This document shows, piece after piece, positions 1 to 10,566 of a stretch of 64,000 bases of DNA. Origin of the DNA: Amorphophallus konjac. Taxonomy: Eukaryota > Streptophyta > Magnoliopsida > Alismatales > Araceae. The stretch's first letter is position 1, and every line of letters begins with the position of its first letter. The stretch covers positions 156,446,331 to 156,510,330 of the forward strand of contig CM040118.1 of NCBI GenBank assembly GCA_022559845.1, in the 5' to 3' direction. The notes below the pieces were generated by a model. That model saw nothing but the letters and a program-made list of their open reading frames with translations, was not told where the DNA came from and searched no databases. The position numbers and the translations under genes are program-made.

Positions 1-79
1 AACTTCGGGAAACTCGGAGAAAGTGTCGGGAAGCCAGTAGGCTGATACAAGCCACGAATGCATCAGAGGAATGACAATC

Positions 80-185
80 AATGTGTGCCGCTGAGGCAGC
101 CTAAGGGTGTGCCGCTAAGCAGACCAATAGTGGAGGTGTGCCGCTGAAGGCCCATAGGGGCAAAGGTAGGCAGATGTGCCGCTGG
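80..185. repeat. Degenerate GTGTGCCGCTG repeats (minor cluster)
   Basis: Four copies of a GTGTGCCGCTG-like unit, spaced 21 to 36 bp. It is the same unit as the larger array at 1117-1487. Confidence 0.7.
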
Positions 186-860
186 AGCTGAAAAGGGGGG
201 AGGGCTAGATGGGGAGATCAGGCCCTTGGGAAGAGCCCAAAGGGACCATGCAACGCCCTCGAGGAACCTGGGACTGTGGCCATGAGGGAGGACTTCGAGC
301 TCACAGAAGCACCACTCACTGGTCAAATGAGCTATGAGGGGACCTCAAGGAGCGGACAATTATACAGGAAACCGTCAATGCACTGAAGGGGAAAGGGGTG
401 GGTTGAGAACACACAAGCAAGTGGACAAAACAAACATACAATTTATTCATGAAGAAACTGTGAGGGGGTTACATGCTCAATGAAAACTAAGAGAGAAAGA
501 AAGAAAACAAAGTAACGAGCCAGTGAGGGGTGAATGTATCCTCTCCCGCTACATTGGAATCTCTCTCTCCCTATCCTCTGCCCTTCTACTTCCTTCTTTC
601 ACTCGGGCGGTGGTCGTGCTCTCTTCACCTCTTCTCTCTTCATCTCCTCTCTCTTCCCACATGGGTGGCGGTCGGAGCAGCCTGGGAGGGCAGCCCCTTT
701 TCTCTTCTTCTCTCTCTTTGCATAGACGGCGGTGGTCGGAGCGGCAGTGAGGGATGAGAAGCGGGAGCCCTCCTCTTCTTCTTCTTTTCTCCTGTCTCTG
801 TCCTTTTTTTCTTCTTCTATGGCTCCTCTGTGTCCTCCTGGCCAGCCAACGAGTGAGCCT

Positions 861-869
861 CTATTTATA
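861..869 (-). promoter_or_regulatory. Putative LTR TATA box of El-1
   Basis: On the minus strand this reads TATAAATAG followed by AGGC, a strong plant TATA context. It lies about 730 bp inside the LTR start at 1593. Confidence 0.5.
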
Positions 870-1116
870 TTGAATGGGGGTTGGCCGCTTCGAAGGACAA
901 GCCTTCTTCTTCTCCTCTTTTTTCTTCTCCCGTCCGAAGCCATCAAGTGGCCTGTACATAGCGACAGCAGGAGGGAGTTGGCGTGCCTTCACCTGGTTGG
1001 CCGGGGCTAACGTCGACGGCCTGCTGTCGCTACGCTGTCGGCCGGAGCACGAGCCAGCGGCGTGAGCATTAAATGCTCCGTGCTTGAGTGAAAACAGAGC
1101 ATCGTAATGAGATGGG

Positions 1117-1487
1117 ACGCTGTGCCGCTGGGGGGGGCAAACAAGTGTGCCGCTGAAGGGCTGCCCTGCGTGTGTCGCTGGGAGGCACCGGGGGTGTGCT
1201 GCTGGGGGGGCGAACAAGTGTGCGGCTGGGAGGCACCCGAGGGTGTGGCATTGGAGGGCACTTGAGGGTGTGCCGCTGGGCACTGGCAGGGGTGTGCCGC
1301 TGGGGCTTTCAGGGTGTGCCGTTGGAGGCTTCAAGGGTGTGCCGTTGGAAGCATGCATAGTGTGCCACTGGGACACTTTGGAAGTGTGCCGCTGGAGGGG
1401 CCTTGAGGATGGTGTGCCGCTGGGGGGCACTTCAGAGTGTGCCGCTGGGGGCTGTTTGGGGTTGTGCCGTTGGAAGGTAGTTGAAGG
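1117..1487. repeat. Array of about 15 imperfect GTGTGCCGCTGG units
   Basis: Units of 22-26 bp share a GTGTGCCGCTGG core and a variable tail. On the minus strand the array lies 250-620 bp upstream of the TATA box at 861-869, in the predicted U3. Confidence 0.85.
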
Positions 1488-2074
1488 TGTGTTTTCCTCT
1501 TCTTTTTTCTTTTATCTCATCTTCTCTTCTCTTTTCTCCCCTTCTTTATTCCCCTGTACGTAAACATGGGGTGAGAAATTTTTAGTGTCCACACCTTCCC
1601 AAGTCGGGTCGACTGAAAAAGCAAAAATCAATGGGCCTGTGGGAAAGTTAGTCGACTGATATTGCCTTAGTTCTGCAACTCGTGCAGTCTGCTTGCAGAT
1701 CACCTAGTCATGTGAGAACTTAAGTAGTCACATGACTGCCTACTCAAAGTCAACACTCTTGACTCTGGGATTTGCCCTTTGGCTTCTAGAAGGTCCTTGG
1801 ACAACATTTTGAATTATTTTTCTTGTGGACCAATCAGAAGACACCTAAAAAGGTCTAAAGACAAGGAGTCTTCCTTTGCACATTGGACAAAAGGTTTTAC
1901 GTCTGTCAAAGCTCTTGACAGACCAGCAGATCAGGAAATTGGGACAAAGATCTTCTTTTTGCCATGGTCCAATCGGAGGATAGGCCTGAAAAGGTTCTCG
2001 AAAAAAGAACCTCATTTTATATTTGACCTATCAGCATGCAGATCTGGGAAGGAAAACTTTCTGCCCTCTCCCTC

Positions 2075-2083
2075 TATATATAT
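2075..2083 (+). promoter_or_regulatory. LTR TATA box, El-2
   Basis: TATATATAT followed by GGACCCA. The same box is kept in the El-5 3' LTR at 55394-55402. Confidence 0.6.
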
Positions 2084-2141
2084 GGACCCATTGCCTGAAG
2101 AACATCCGCTGCTGCCTTAGAGAAGAATTGAGCAGGAAAAA

Positions 2142-2146
2142 GAGTA
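2142..2146 (+). repeat. Target site duplication GAGTA of El-3, left copy
   Basis: GAGTA precedes El-3 here and recurs at 18612-18616. The uninterrupted site is seen at 55466-55470 in the paralogous LTR. Confidence 0.8.
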
Positions 2147-3095
2147 TGTTGGCCCCGGTAGGCGATCAGACAAGAAGGGGGGTTGAATTGTCCCCCACGC
2201 GATAGGGTAAATTAAAATCTTAACAATGCGGAATTAACAAGTTTAACGACATTAAAGAAATTAAACTAAGTAGAGTAAACCAAGTTCTCTCAATCTCGCC
2301 GAGCTCACTCGTTCATCAAGATGGATTAAGCAATGAAACACACAACCACAATGCAAACCATAGGACATGGGGATTTTTAAGGTGGTTCGGGACCACGACG
2401 GGCTCCCTACGTCCACCCCCTACCAAACCGGTAAGGCTTTACTCGGGGATAACTCCCCAACACGGATCCGAGCTCCAACACACACGTATGACGATGCCTG
2501 CACACACACACGTGGACACGCCCCAACACACACACGGATACGGAGTCTCCAACACGATCCGATGACCGGATCAACGACACATACACACACGCTGCAACAA
2601 ACGCATCCCAAGAGACACAACCATACGCAGACCGTCCACACACACACTATTTCTTAGTTCAAAGAAATCAAGACAAATATCCAAAATATGCTCAACCCAA
2701 ACAATAGACCATGAAACACATCACAAAGAACAGATAGAGAATGTAGAAATTATCCCCCTTTATTTTCAAGGGCCGAACGATGGTGTTCTTTGAAGCACAA
2801 GTCAGAGGGAAGATTAATGCCGTCGATTTGAACGTCAACGCGTTCCTCTCTTCAATCCGCTCCACTTTCCTTTCTTCCTCGAACTCCAAAAATCACTTGG
2901 AGGAGATGAAATCTCCTTCTCTTCTTCCTCTTTTCTTCTTCTCCCCTTTCTTCACCTTCAAGATAGGAAAATATTAGCTCAATGGAGTTCCCTCTCAAAT
3001 TCGGAGTTCATATACACATATATATCTACAATGCAAAAGACCTATATAGCCCTCACAAAAACCTTGGAAAACCCCTCACATATGTATATTAGAAC
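2147..3095 (-). repeat. El-3 3' LTR, U5-side part
   Basis: Homologous to 17414-18477. On the plus strand it starts TGTTGGCCCC, the LTR end before the primer binding site. It holds a mini-hairpin array (about 2445-2570) and the plant Copia leader module (complement of GTGGACGTAGG ... GAACCACC) near 2373-2421. It is broken at AGAAC by El-4. Confidence 0.85.
3091..3095 (+). repeat. Target site duplication AGAAC of El-4, left copy
   Basis: AGAAC at 3091-3095 and again at 12699-12703. The El-3 LTR sequence continues across the gap, as the intact copy at 18472-18480 shows. Confidence 0.9.
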
Positions 3096-5228
3096 TGATG
3101 CGGGACGACTACGAGACTCGACTCGAACTTGTTGTGACCTTGGACTCTAATGGACGACGCGACTAAAGAGACGACACAATCATCAACAACACCACAATGC
3201 GCGGCACCTAACGAGCTCCAGAAGAGGCGATCATGCCCCAAACAAGAAGCGCTAACTCACAGTCATCACCGGCGAGGGAAACGTGACGATCTGCACAGTT
3301 GGGAAACTGACTTTGAGTCTCGGGTGGTCAGCTCACTCGCGTGCTCAGAATGAGTCACGGGACGGGTTTCGCTCTCACAACTCACAGCGGTGATTAAGAT
3401 TTAACAAGCTAGGAAATAATCTACTCACTAGCAGCGGAAGTAGAATCTATACTAGCTAAGCAAATAAGACAAGGTGGGTGGCGAGTGTACCTCCATGCTC
3501 GGGGCGTGGGGAAGACTTCCCGGCTGAGAACCGTCACTCTCGGTACAATAAGTGAATTAAGTACATCATGAAAAGTACGGCCCACTCTATGCAGGGTGGG
3601 AAAAGGCCACAACAGCAGTCTGGGAGCACCGTTCCAGGGTTGACGGGCAGCAATGCAGCGGGTTTCGAGCAGCGGCGGGCAGCGGCTCCGAATCTGTAAT
3701 TTACTGGCCAGCAGGACATCGATCACAGACGTCCAAAGGAATGTCGGCCTCCTGGGATCTCCTGAAGGCGGCGGTGTGCTGGGACGGTGGCAGCGGGTCC
3801 CTGGTCGACCCCCAGGAGCGGCGGTCACTGAAGATATCCCGGCGTATTTATTTGGGAATTATCCGGCAGCCCCTTTTGCTGGCCTAGCTCGGGGCAGAAT
3901 CGCGCGCCTCCACGAAAATGGCCGGTACGCCCACATCCGACGTCGGATCGAGACGCAATGGGTACCGTTGGAAAGAGGACTCAAAATCCTACAACATATT
4001 GGAATTTTAGTTCCACCCAATGGCTGGATTGGAAATGAACACGACTGGTAACTGCTTGAGTTCCCTGACCTGGAACTCAGAACAGGCAGGGTAGAACGGG
4101 ATTTGCCTATTCAAGGGCTTTGATCGGGCATCAAAAGAGAGATTAATTAGGACCTGGGATTTTTATGGTGGATAGAGGGGAGGGTGGTGGTTACGGACAT
4201 AAATTTTGGGTATTTTTCTGACAACGTTTGAGGGGGTGGAAAATCCGGCTACCACGATCTATCTCGCAGATCTGCACATAGGTAGACTGTGAGGGGGAAA
4301 AACAAAAGGCTGGGAAGGGGGGCAAACGGGCTCAGATCGGCGTGAAAATTAAACTAGGATTGACTGACGATGGGGGGAACCTACCTCAAAATTTCATCAC
4401 GATCCAACGGTTGGATCTCCTGTACCAGCCCTTTTACCGAGCTACTGTCCAACAACTCCAAATTTCAGGGCAGCAGGAGGAAACCGGGGTGTGGTGGCTC
4501 GACGGCGGCACGAACAGCGGCAGCGGCGGCGGTGATCGATCACAGCAAGTAGAGGAAGAGGGGAAGATGAAGAAATTTAAGAAATTGGAGGATTTAGATC
4601 TAGATCTGAAGAAGAGATGGAGAGGAATGGGAAGAACACTCAAGAAAAAGGGAGAGAGAGGGGAGGTGCGCCCATGGCCTTGTTTTCACAATAATTCTTC
4701 ATTAATTTTTTCCAAATACAACAAGAGACGTTATATATTCAAACCCTAGACCTAGCCAAATGACCTTGGTTACCCTTGGTCAAGGGGGTATAATGGGGAA
4801 GGGAGATTAAACTAGCATAAAAAAATCTCCCATAAGGGGACAACAGATGGGGTGCCCCTCCCTTAATGTCAACATAAGGGGCTTGCATTTAAATAATCCC
4901 CTTGGACCATATTAATCCCCCCTTGGACCAAAATAAATCAAAATTACAAATACATGGTCAATTATTCTACCATTGACCCAATATAAAAAACCCCAAGATA
5001 ATACAAACCAAATACACACCAAATACTTGCTAAATACACACCAAATACGACCAAATATGTATAAAATATGAATATGTATAAAAATACGTATTGAAGTATC
5101 AAAGCTCCGGTGGCGACTCTAGACTGTCCCCCAGCCAGAAAGAGGTCAATGTCGACCGAGTCGTGCTGCGGGTCCTGTACTGACGGCTCGCTGAGTCGAG
5201 CCGTACTCTAGCTCTGGTGTCCTCACCA
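3096..5228 (-). repeat. El-4 3' LTR
   Basis: 2,133 bp, paired with 10567-12698. The purine-rich GGGGAGAAT just outside it (complement of 5229-5237) is the likely polypurine tract. Confidence 0.9.
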
Positions 5229-5398
5229 ATTCTCCCCGGGTGGGAGAAGCTCGACTCCGTCGAGTAAGGGTCCGGGTCGCTCTGGTATCGATCTAGCAGA
5301 TCTGGATCTATCCTCTGTAGCTCGTCCCAGGTGATCCAAGTGTCATCGGACGCGGGCCGTCCCCTTCAACGCACCAAATAGCGTTGGTACACTACGCC

Positions 5399-5871
5399 TC
5401 AAGTAGTCGTCACCTGCTCGTCTAGTATACATTCTATCGGCTCTCGCTGCTGAAGTAACAAGGCTGGAGGTTGACACTCTAGGGTGGTGTCACTCACAAT
5501 GGATAGAGACGGCTCAAAGGGCTTACTGGGTATCACCGCTGGGTCCCTATAAGCGACGAGATCCAAGACGTTGAAAGTTGATCTGATCCCGTAATCCTCT
5601 GGCAAGTCCACAACATATGCGTTTCATCCGACTCACCTCACTACCCGAAAGGGACCGGCACCATGAGCATGCAACTTCTTCACGGCTCCTGAGGGAAACC
5701 ATTCAGGTCTGACCATGATCTTGACATAATCGCCCTCCTGAAACTCACGGTGGTGCCTATGGACGTCAGCCAATTCGTTGTATCATGCATTACCGGACTC
5801 AATGTGACGACGGATATGCTCATGCAACTGTCTAATATGATCGGCAAAAGACTCGGCTGACTCGGATGCAC
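5399..5871 (-). pseudogene. El-4 integrase C-terminal GPY/F region and chromodomain start
   Basis: Frame 5611-5399 reads LPEDYGIRSTFNVLDLVAY, the conserved end of the chromovirus integrase GPY/F module. It then reaches RIECILDEQVTTT-like residues, the first strand of a chromodomain, before a stop. The rest of the chromodomain (5290-5398) is recognisable but interrupted. Upstream residues to about 5871 lie in other frames, so at least one frameshift separates this from the integrase core. The domain would direct integration to chromatin; here it is broken. Confidence 0.7.
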
Positions 5872-5990
5872 GGGACTGCATTGGAGATGGGACTAGGTCT
5901 ACGGCCAGTGACAATCTCGAAGGGGCTCATACCTGTAGACCTATTGACCGAATCGTTATAGGCAAACTCTGCTAAGGGTAAGACCAAATC

Positions 5991-8051
5991 TCAATCCCTG
6001 ACTCGATCTCGGACCAGACATCTAAGAAGATCCCCCAAACTCCTATTGATAACCTCAGTATGACCATCGGTCTTGGGGTGATAAGTAATGGAGAATTTCA
6101 ATTGGGTGCCCATCATGTGCCATAGGGTCTTCCAAAAGTAACTAGTGAAGCGCACATCCCTATCAGACACTATAGTGGGTGGGAGTCCGAACCTAGAGAC
6201 ACAGTGTGAAAAGAATAGACCGGCAACTCTAGAGGCATCCGACATTTTGGAGCACGGAATGAATAATGCCATCTTTGAGAACCTATCTATCACCACAAAG
6301 ATGGAGTCGTGCCTTCAGAGGGTGCGGGGCAATCCCAACACAAAGTCAATGCTAATGTCCTGCCATGGACTATCCGGGATGGGGAGGGGAGTATAGAGGC
6401 CGGTATTCTGCTTCCTTTGCTTGGCAATAGCGCAAGTGCGGCATTGGGCCACGATGCGAGCGACATCCCTCTTCAAGCTAGGCCATTAGAATCTATGCTC
6501 AACCGACTCTATGGTCTTATTCCGGATAAAGTGGCCAGCAAGACCTCCCACGTGCATCTCCCACATAAGAAAGTCACGAACAGAAGTCTGTGGGATGCAC
6601 AACTTGTCACCCCGGAATAGGTGACCCTCCTGTAGCACAAACTCGCTATAATCACGTGAGGGACCGGACTGAAGGGCTGCATAGATCAGACCAAAATTTG
6701 GACAATCAACATAAGCATCCTTCAGAATCTCTAAACCTACCACCTCTACATTCATGGTGGTCAACAGCATCATCCGCCGACTTAGCGCATCAGCTACCTT
6801 GTTCTCCGCCCCTGCCTTGTGCTTGAGCACGGAGGTGTACTGCTGGAGATACTCCACCCAACGACTGTAGCGAGCATTCAACTTCTTCAGGGTATGGAGG
6901 AATCGTAAGGCCTCATGATTAGAAAAGAGGACAAACTCCTGGTGCAACAGATAGTGCCTCCAATACCGCAATGCCTGGACAACTGCGTAAAATTCTTTAT
7001 CATAACTGGAGTAACGCAGTTTGGCATCATTAAGCTTCCCGCTAAAGAATGCAATGGGGTGGGACTTCTAGCTCAACACGTCACCAATACCCACTCCAGA
7101 AGCGTCACATATGACCTTAAACACCTTAGAGAAATCTGGTAATGTAAAGACAGGTGCCTGGGTCATATGCTCCTTGATGTCCTGAAGGGCTATAGCTGTA
7201 GCCTTGGTCCATACGAATGCCCCCTTCTTGATGCAATCAGTGATCGGGGCGGTGATGGAACTGAAGCCATGGATGAAGCGGCGATAGAACATCGCTAAGC
7301 CATGGAAGCTCCGGACATCGTGCAGGGTGCGGTGCTCGGGCCACTCCCTGATGGCCCTAATCTTCTCCGGATCAACGGAGAGTCCATCCCTAGACACAAT
7401 GAACCCGAGGAAGGTGATCTGATCAGTCATGAAGGCACACTTCTTCAGGTTGGCGAATAAGCTCTCTCACCTCAAAACGACACAAACCTGCCTAAGGTGG
7501 TCTATGTGGTCCTCCCTAGTGTGGCTGTAGATAATAATGTCGTCAAAGTAGACGACCAAGAAGACCCCTATCATAGGGCGTAAAACCTGAGTCATCAATC
7601 GCATGAAGGTACTAGGGGCGTTGGAAAGCCCGAAGGGCATAACCAACCACTCATAAAGACCATCCTTGGTCTTGAATGCCGTCTTCCATTCATCCCCAGG
7701 CCTGATCCGCACCTGGTGGTAGCCACTACGAAGATCTATCTTTGAAAAGATAGTGGCTCCCGACATCATGTCTAACAAGTCATCCAATCGGGGAATGGGA
7801 AAGCGATACTTCACCGTAATCTTGTTGATCGCACGGCTATCAACGCACATCCTCCATGTGCCATCCTTCTTCGGGGCCAATAATGTGGGAACATCGCAAG
7901 GGCTCTTGTTGTCCCTAAGAGATCCCCGACTCATCAACTCCTTGACCTGCCTTTGAAGTTCGGCATGGTCCGTGGGACTCATCCTGTAGTGGGGAAGGTT
8001 GGGCAAGGATGAGCCCGGGCCAAGGTCGATCTCATGCTGGATATCCCTCAT
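5991..8051 (-). pseudogene. El-4 reverse transcriptase, RNase H and integrase core (pol)
   Basis: One minus frame with in-frame stops at about 7467, 7068, 6486 and 5991. Reverse transcriptase: [12 protein letters not shown] near 7760 and [12 protein letters not shown] near 7530, with the catalytic DD present. RNase [12 protein letters not shown] near 7100 and KVADALSRR near 6790. The integrase zinc-binding H-H-C-C region spans about 6570-6440. Integrase core: IDFVLGLP near 6340, IVSDRDVRFTS near 6160 and the Glu region (HPKTDGHTEVINRSL) near 6070. The order is typical of Ty3/Gypsy chromoviruses. The stops make it a pseudogene. Confidence 0.88.
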
Positions 8052-8113
8052 AGGCGGAAGGCCTTCAGGGAGGTCCTCTGGGAAGACATCAGAAAACTCC
8101 CGTAGGATCGCTG

Positions 8114-8775
8114 CTATCTCTGGGGGTGCTCATCAGACCCAGGAGTGACATCCTCCACTCCTCGGACAACAACGGTAAGGATAGGGCTACCCTCGGTCAC
8201 CTCTTGCTCCATCTCTCGCGGGCTAATCATTATTAACCTCCGGGGTGGGAGGCCTCCCGTGCTAGGAGCAGTCGAAGTGGTAGTAGCCCACACCGAGGAT
8301 GAGGTGGAAGGGTCGATCGTCCCCTGACTAGGAGGGGTTGAAGTGCTGGGACCAGCTGGTCCTCGGACAGACGGTTCCTTCGGCTGGGTGGGGTGGAGGG
8401 TGATCCTATGACCACCATGGTCGAATGTGTAGGTGTTCGACCGACCTTGAAGGGTGGCATCCCGATCGAAAAGCCAAGGACTACCTAAGATAGTGCTACC
8501 CACCTCCATAGGCAACACATCACACCAGATCTCATCATGGTAAGTCTGGAATTGCAGTGGCACCAAACATCACAGTCTGGCCGGATGGAAGTGGAATCCA
8601 CCCAAGATACCCTGTAAGGGGCGGGGTGATCCACGAGCGTCAAACCCAGACGCCTAATAGTGCCCGTAGAGATAGCGTTAATGCAACTCCTACTATCTAT
8701 GATCACCTTGCAGGCCTTTCCTCCCAGCCTACAAAATGTATGGAAGATGGTGGTACGACGCCAGTCGTCACTCAC
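8114..8775 (-). pseudogene. El-4 aspartic protease region, frameshifted
   Basis: Frame 8775-8485 carries CKVIIDSRSCINAIS, the retropepsin active-site region. The expected D-S-G is D-S-R, so a catalytic-loop residue is lost. It is in frame with gag upstream. A shifted frame (8566-8114) continues the protease C-terminus (ILGSPWLFDRDA) and a low-complexity linker. A second shift near 8114-8130 leads to reverse transcriptase. Protease would cleave the Gag-Pol precursor; this copy cannot be active. Confidence 0.7.
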
Positions 8776-8868
8776 TTGAGGCTAGGTCAGGATGCACCTG
8801 ACTACACCCAGCTGTACATCACCCTGATGTTGGGTACCTTGGACATCAATTGGCTCTCCCTCCATTAG

Positions 8869-10299
8869 TTAATCAAAGAACTCCTCCGCTAAGTCCTGAT
8901 CAGTCTCATAACTGATCGGCACTAGCTCAGGTGTGGGGTCGCTGGCAGAGGGATCAGAGATGACAAGCGACTCCCGAGTGGGATACTTGGCCGAATAGTG
9001 GCCAACCCCACCACACCTATAGCAAGTTCCCTGTGTCCCGAAGCCCTGGGATGTTCCACCAACCATCGGCCCCATACCCTTGTCCACAGGACGGACTGGG
9101 GGTGTAGGAAGTAGGGGTGGTCGAGTCGGCATGGCGGGCTGGTGAGGTCTAGGGACTGGGACAGGTGCCTGTTGGCGAAGGGGAGGATCCCTCGGAGGGA
9201 GGGGGTGCCTAGGAGCAGCGCGGTCCTGGCGAGGGGGTTCTTGGGGGCGGGCCACAGGCCACCGAGTGTAGGAACCAGGCGTGGTCCTAGGGTCAGACAC
9301 ATGCAGATATGGGACCTCTTGGCGCGGAGTAGGAGCAAACACCACCTCAAATTGCTCCACCTTGAGGGCAACCTGGTACGTGTCTTCCAATTTGTCCACC
9401 TTGCGGCGGAAAAGCTCGTACTGTAGGTGTGGCCGTAGACCACGCCGAAAATGGGAAACAGTCACAGAGCTTTCCTCCATGGCGTCACATCGTAAAAAGT
9501 ATTCATCAAACTCGGTGATGTAATCGGAGACGGACCGATCTCTTTGGGTGAGACACTGACATCTATCTATGAGACGCTGGCGGTAGGAGGTAGGAAGGTA
9601 CTTCTTCTTGAGTTTGGACCTCATCTCATCCCACGTCTCTACCTGGGGCTCCTAATGGTGAAACAACAGGTTCTCCATGTTCCTCCAATAAGTTTGTGCC
9701 TTCCCTAGTAGTTTCATTTTGGCGAACTTGACTTTTTGGTGGTCCGTCATCTCAAACCACTCGAAATACCGGTCCATGCCGGCCTCCCAATCAAGATAGA
9801 CCTTCGGGTCGAGGGACCCGTCAAAAGTGGGATGGTCTGCTCGCACCGTCCTGAGGACCTTCTCGTCCTCATCATCCCTCTATGGTCGGTGACCATGACG
9901 GCGTCGGCCATTTCCCCCATAATCAATTTCGAACATGTAGTCCTCAACATCGAGGGCACGTGGCTGTCGCTCCTCAGCCCTAAGTGGGGCGGGATGGACA
10001 CCAAGTGCCTGAGGGGGCGCCGGAGGGGCCAGGACAAATCTGGGGAGCTCCTGGCGGGGGACTCTCTCCACATTTTCCATCCTTCCAACCAGACCTTGGA
10101 TAGATCGGTCGGAGACCTCGGCACGGTCCTTCATGCTCTTGAGACGGCTCTCCAAGCGGTCGGTGTTCTCCCTACTAATTTGTCCGAACCTATCCATGCA
10201 CTCCATGAGTAGAGCGACCACGTCATCCAGAGTTCGGCCTCCCGGGTTGGCACCTCGGGGTACCCATAGTGTCAGGGCGATGGTACTGGGCACCTCCAT
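8869..10299 (-). pseudogene. El-4 gag with retrotransposon Gag domain and zinc knuckle
   Basis: One minus frame with in-frame stops at 9880 and 9652. The first ATG is at 10299; the open frame extends further only through a GTG. The N-terminal third is coiled-coil-like (repeated R/E/D/L, 10200-10060). The full Gag homology runs from DHPTFDGSLDPKVYLDWE (about 9840) through ETWDEMRSKLKKKYLP to the second half (YITEFDEYFLRC, FRRGLRP; 9520-9400). A proline-rich linker and one CCHC knuckle, CYRCGGVGHYSAKYP, follow near 9000; its last Cys is changed to Tyr. This full-length Gag is the reference that shows El-6 and El-8 carry only half. Confidence 0.82.
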
Positions 10300-10405
10300 C
10301 GGTGGGCATGCAATGGGAGAGGACCTAGAGGGAACTAAGGGGTGACTCACTACGACCTATATGGACGGACTAATGCCAAAAGACGGATGACCTAGACTCC
10401 AATAT

Positions 10406-10507
10406 CCGGTACGAGGCGGAGGTTTGATCCGAAGATCGCACTCACGCAAGTGTGCGCCTTCCCAATAGGCATAGCCTACCGTTCCGGGAACACCTTTTAA
10501 TATACCA
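10406..10507 (-). other. Structured motif GGTATAT...CCGCC..GTACC, copy 1 (El-4 leader)
   Basis: Lies between the primer binding site and gag on the minus strand. It reads GGTATATTAAAAGGTG, then a hairpin with an AGGC/GCCT stem, then CACTTGCGTG, a GATC-TTCG-GATC hairpin, CCTCCGCC and GTACC. Function is unknown; see findings. Confidence 0.75.
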
Positions 10508-10551
10508 GATGAAATGGAGCACCTGGGACCGACTACCCTAGACTCAAACCA

Positions 10552-10563
10552 GCTCTGATACCA
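10552..10563 (-). other. El-4 primer binding site
   Basis: The minus strand reads TGGTATCAGAGC, complementary to the 3' end of plant initiator tRNA-Met, three bases from the 5' LTR end at 10567. Confidence 0.9.
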
Positions 10564-10566
10564 ATT

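Larger units (their letters stand above)
1..1593 (-). mobile_element. El-1: LTR fragment of an unidentified LTR retrotransposon, minus strand
   Basis: On the minus strand the sequence begins TGTGGACACTAAAAA at 1593. This is a TG start of LTR type, placed exactly where the neighbouring El-2 LTR (compare 54917 onward) is interrupted. A plant-like TATA box (861-869) and an AATAAA signal (441-446) follow in the same orientation, which gives a U3-R-U5 order. No coding region is seen; the pyrimidine-rich stretch 540-830 gives only low-complexity open frames. The left end and its target duplication (expected CCTTC, as at 1594-1598) lie outside the window. It could be a solo LTR or the 5' LTR of a larger element. 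Confidence 0.55.
1594..2146 (+). mobile_element. El-2: LTR of the El-5 family, left part
   Basis: Matches 54917-55467 (3' LTR of El-5) along its full length, including the GTCGAC-type motifs and the TATA box. It is cut at 1593 by El-1 and at 2146 by El-3. It resumes at 18612 and ends at 19773. No internal region is attached, so El-2 is a solo LTR or the 3' LTR of another copy. Confidence 0.75.

Noticed and set aside
4342..4749. 135-codon frame in the El-4 LTR (also 11813-12091) as a gene
   Set aside because: It lies in LTR sequence, opposite to element orientation, and differs in length between the two LTRs.
5399..10299. Endogenous pararetrovirus instead of a retrotransposon
   Set aside because: Integrase, chromodomain, LTRs and target duplications are present; no movement or coat protein is seen.
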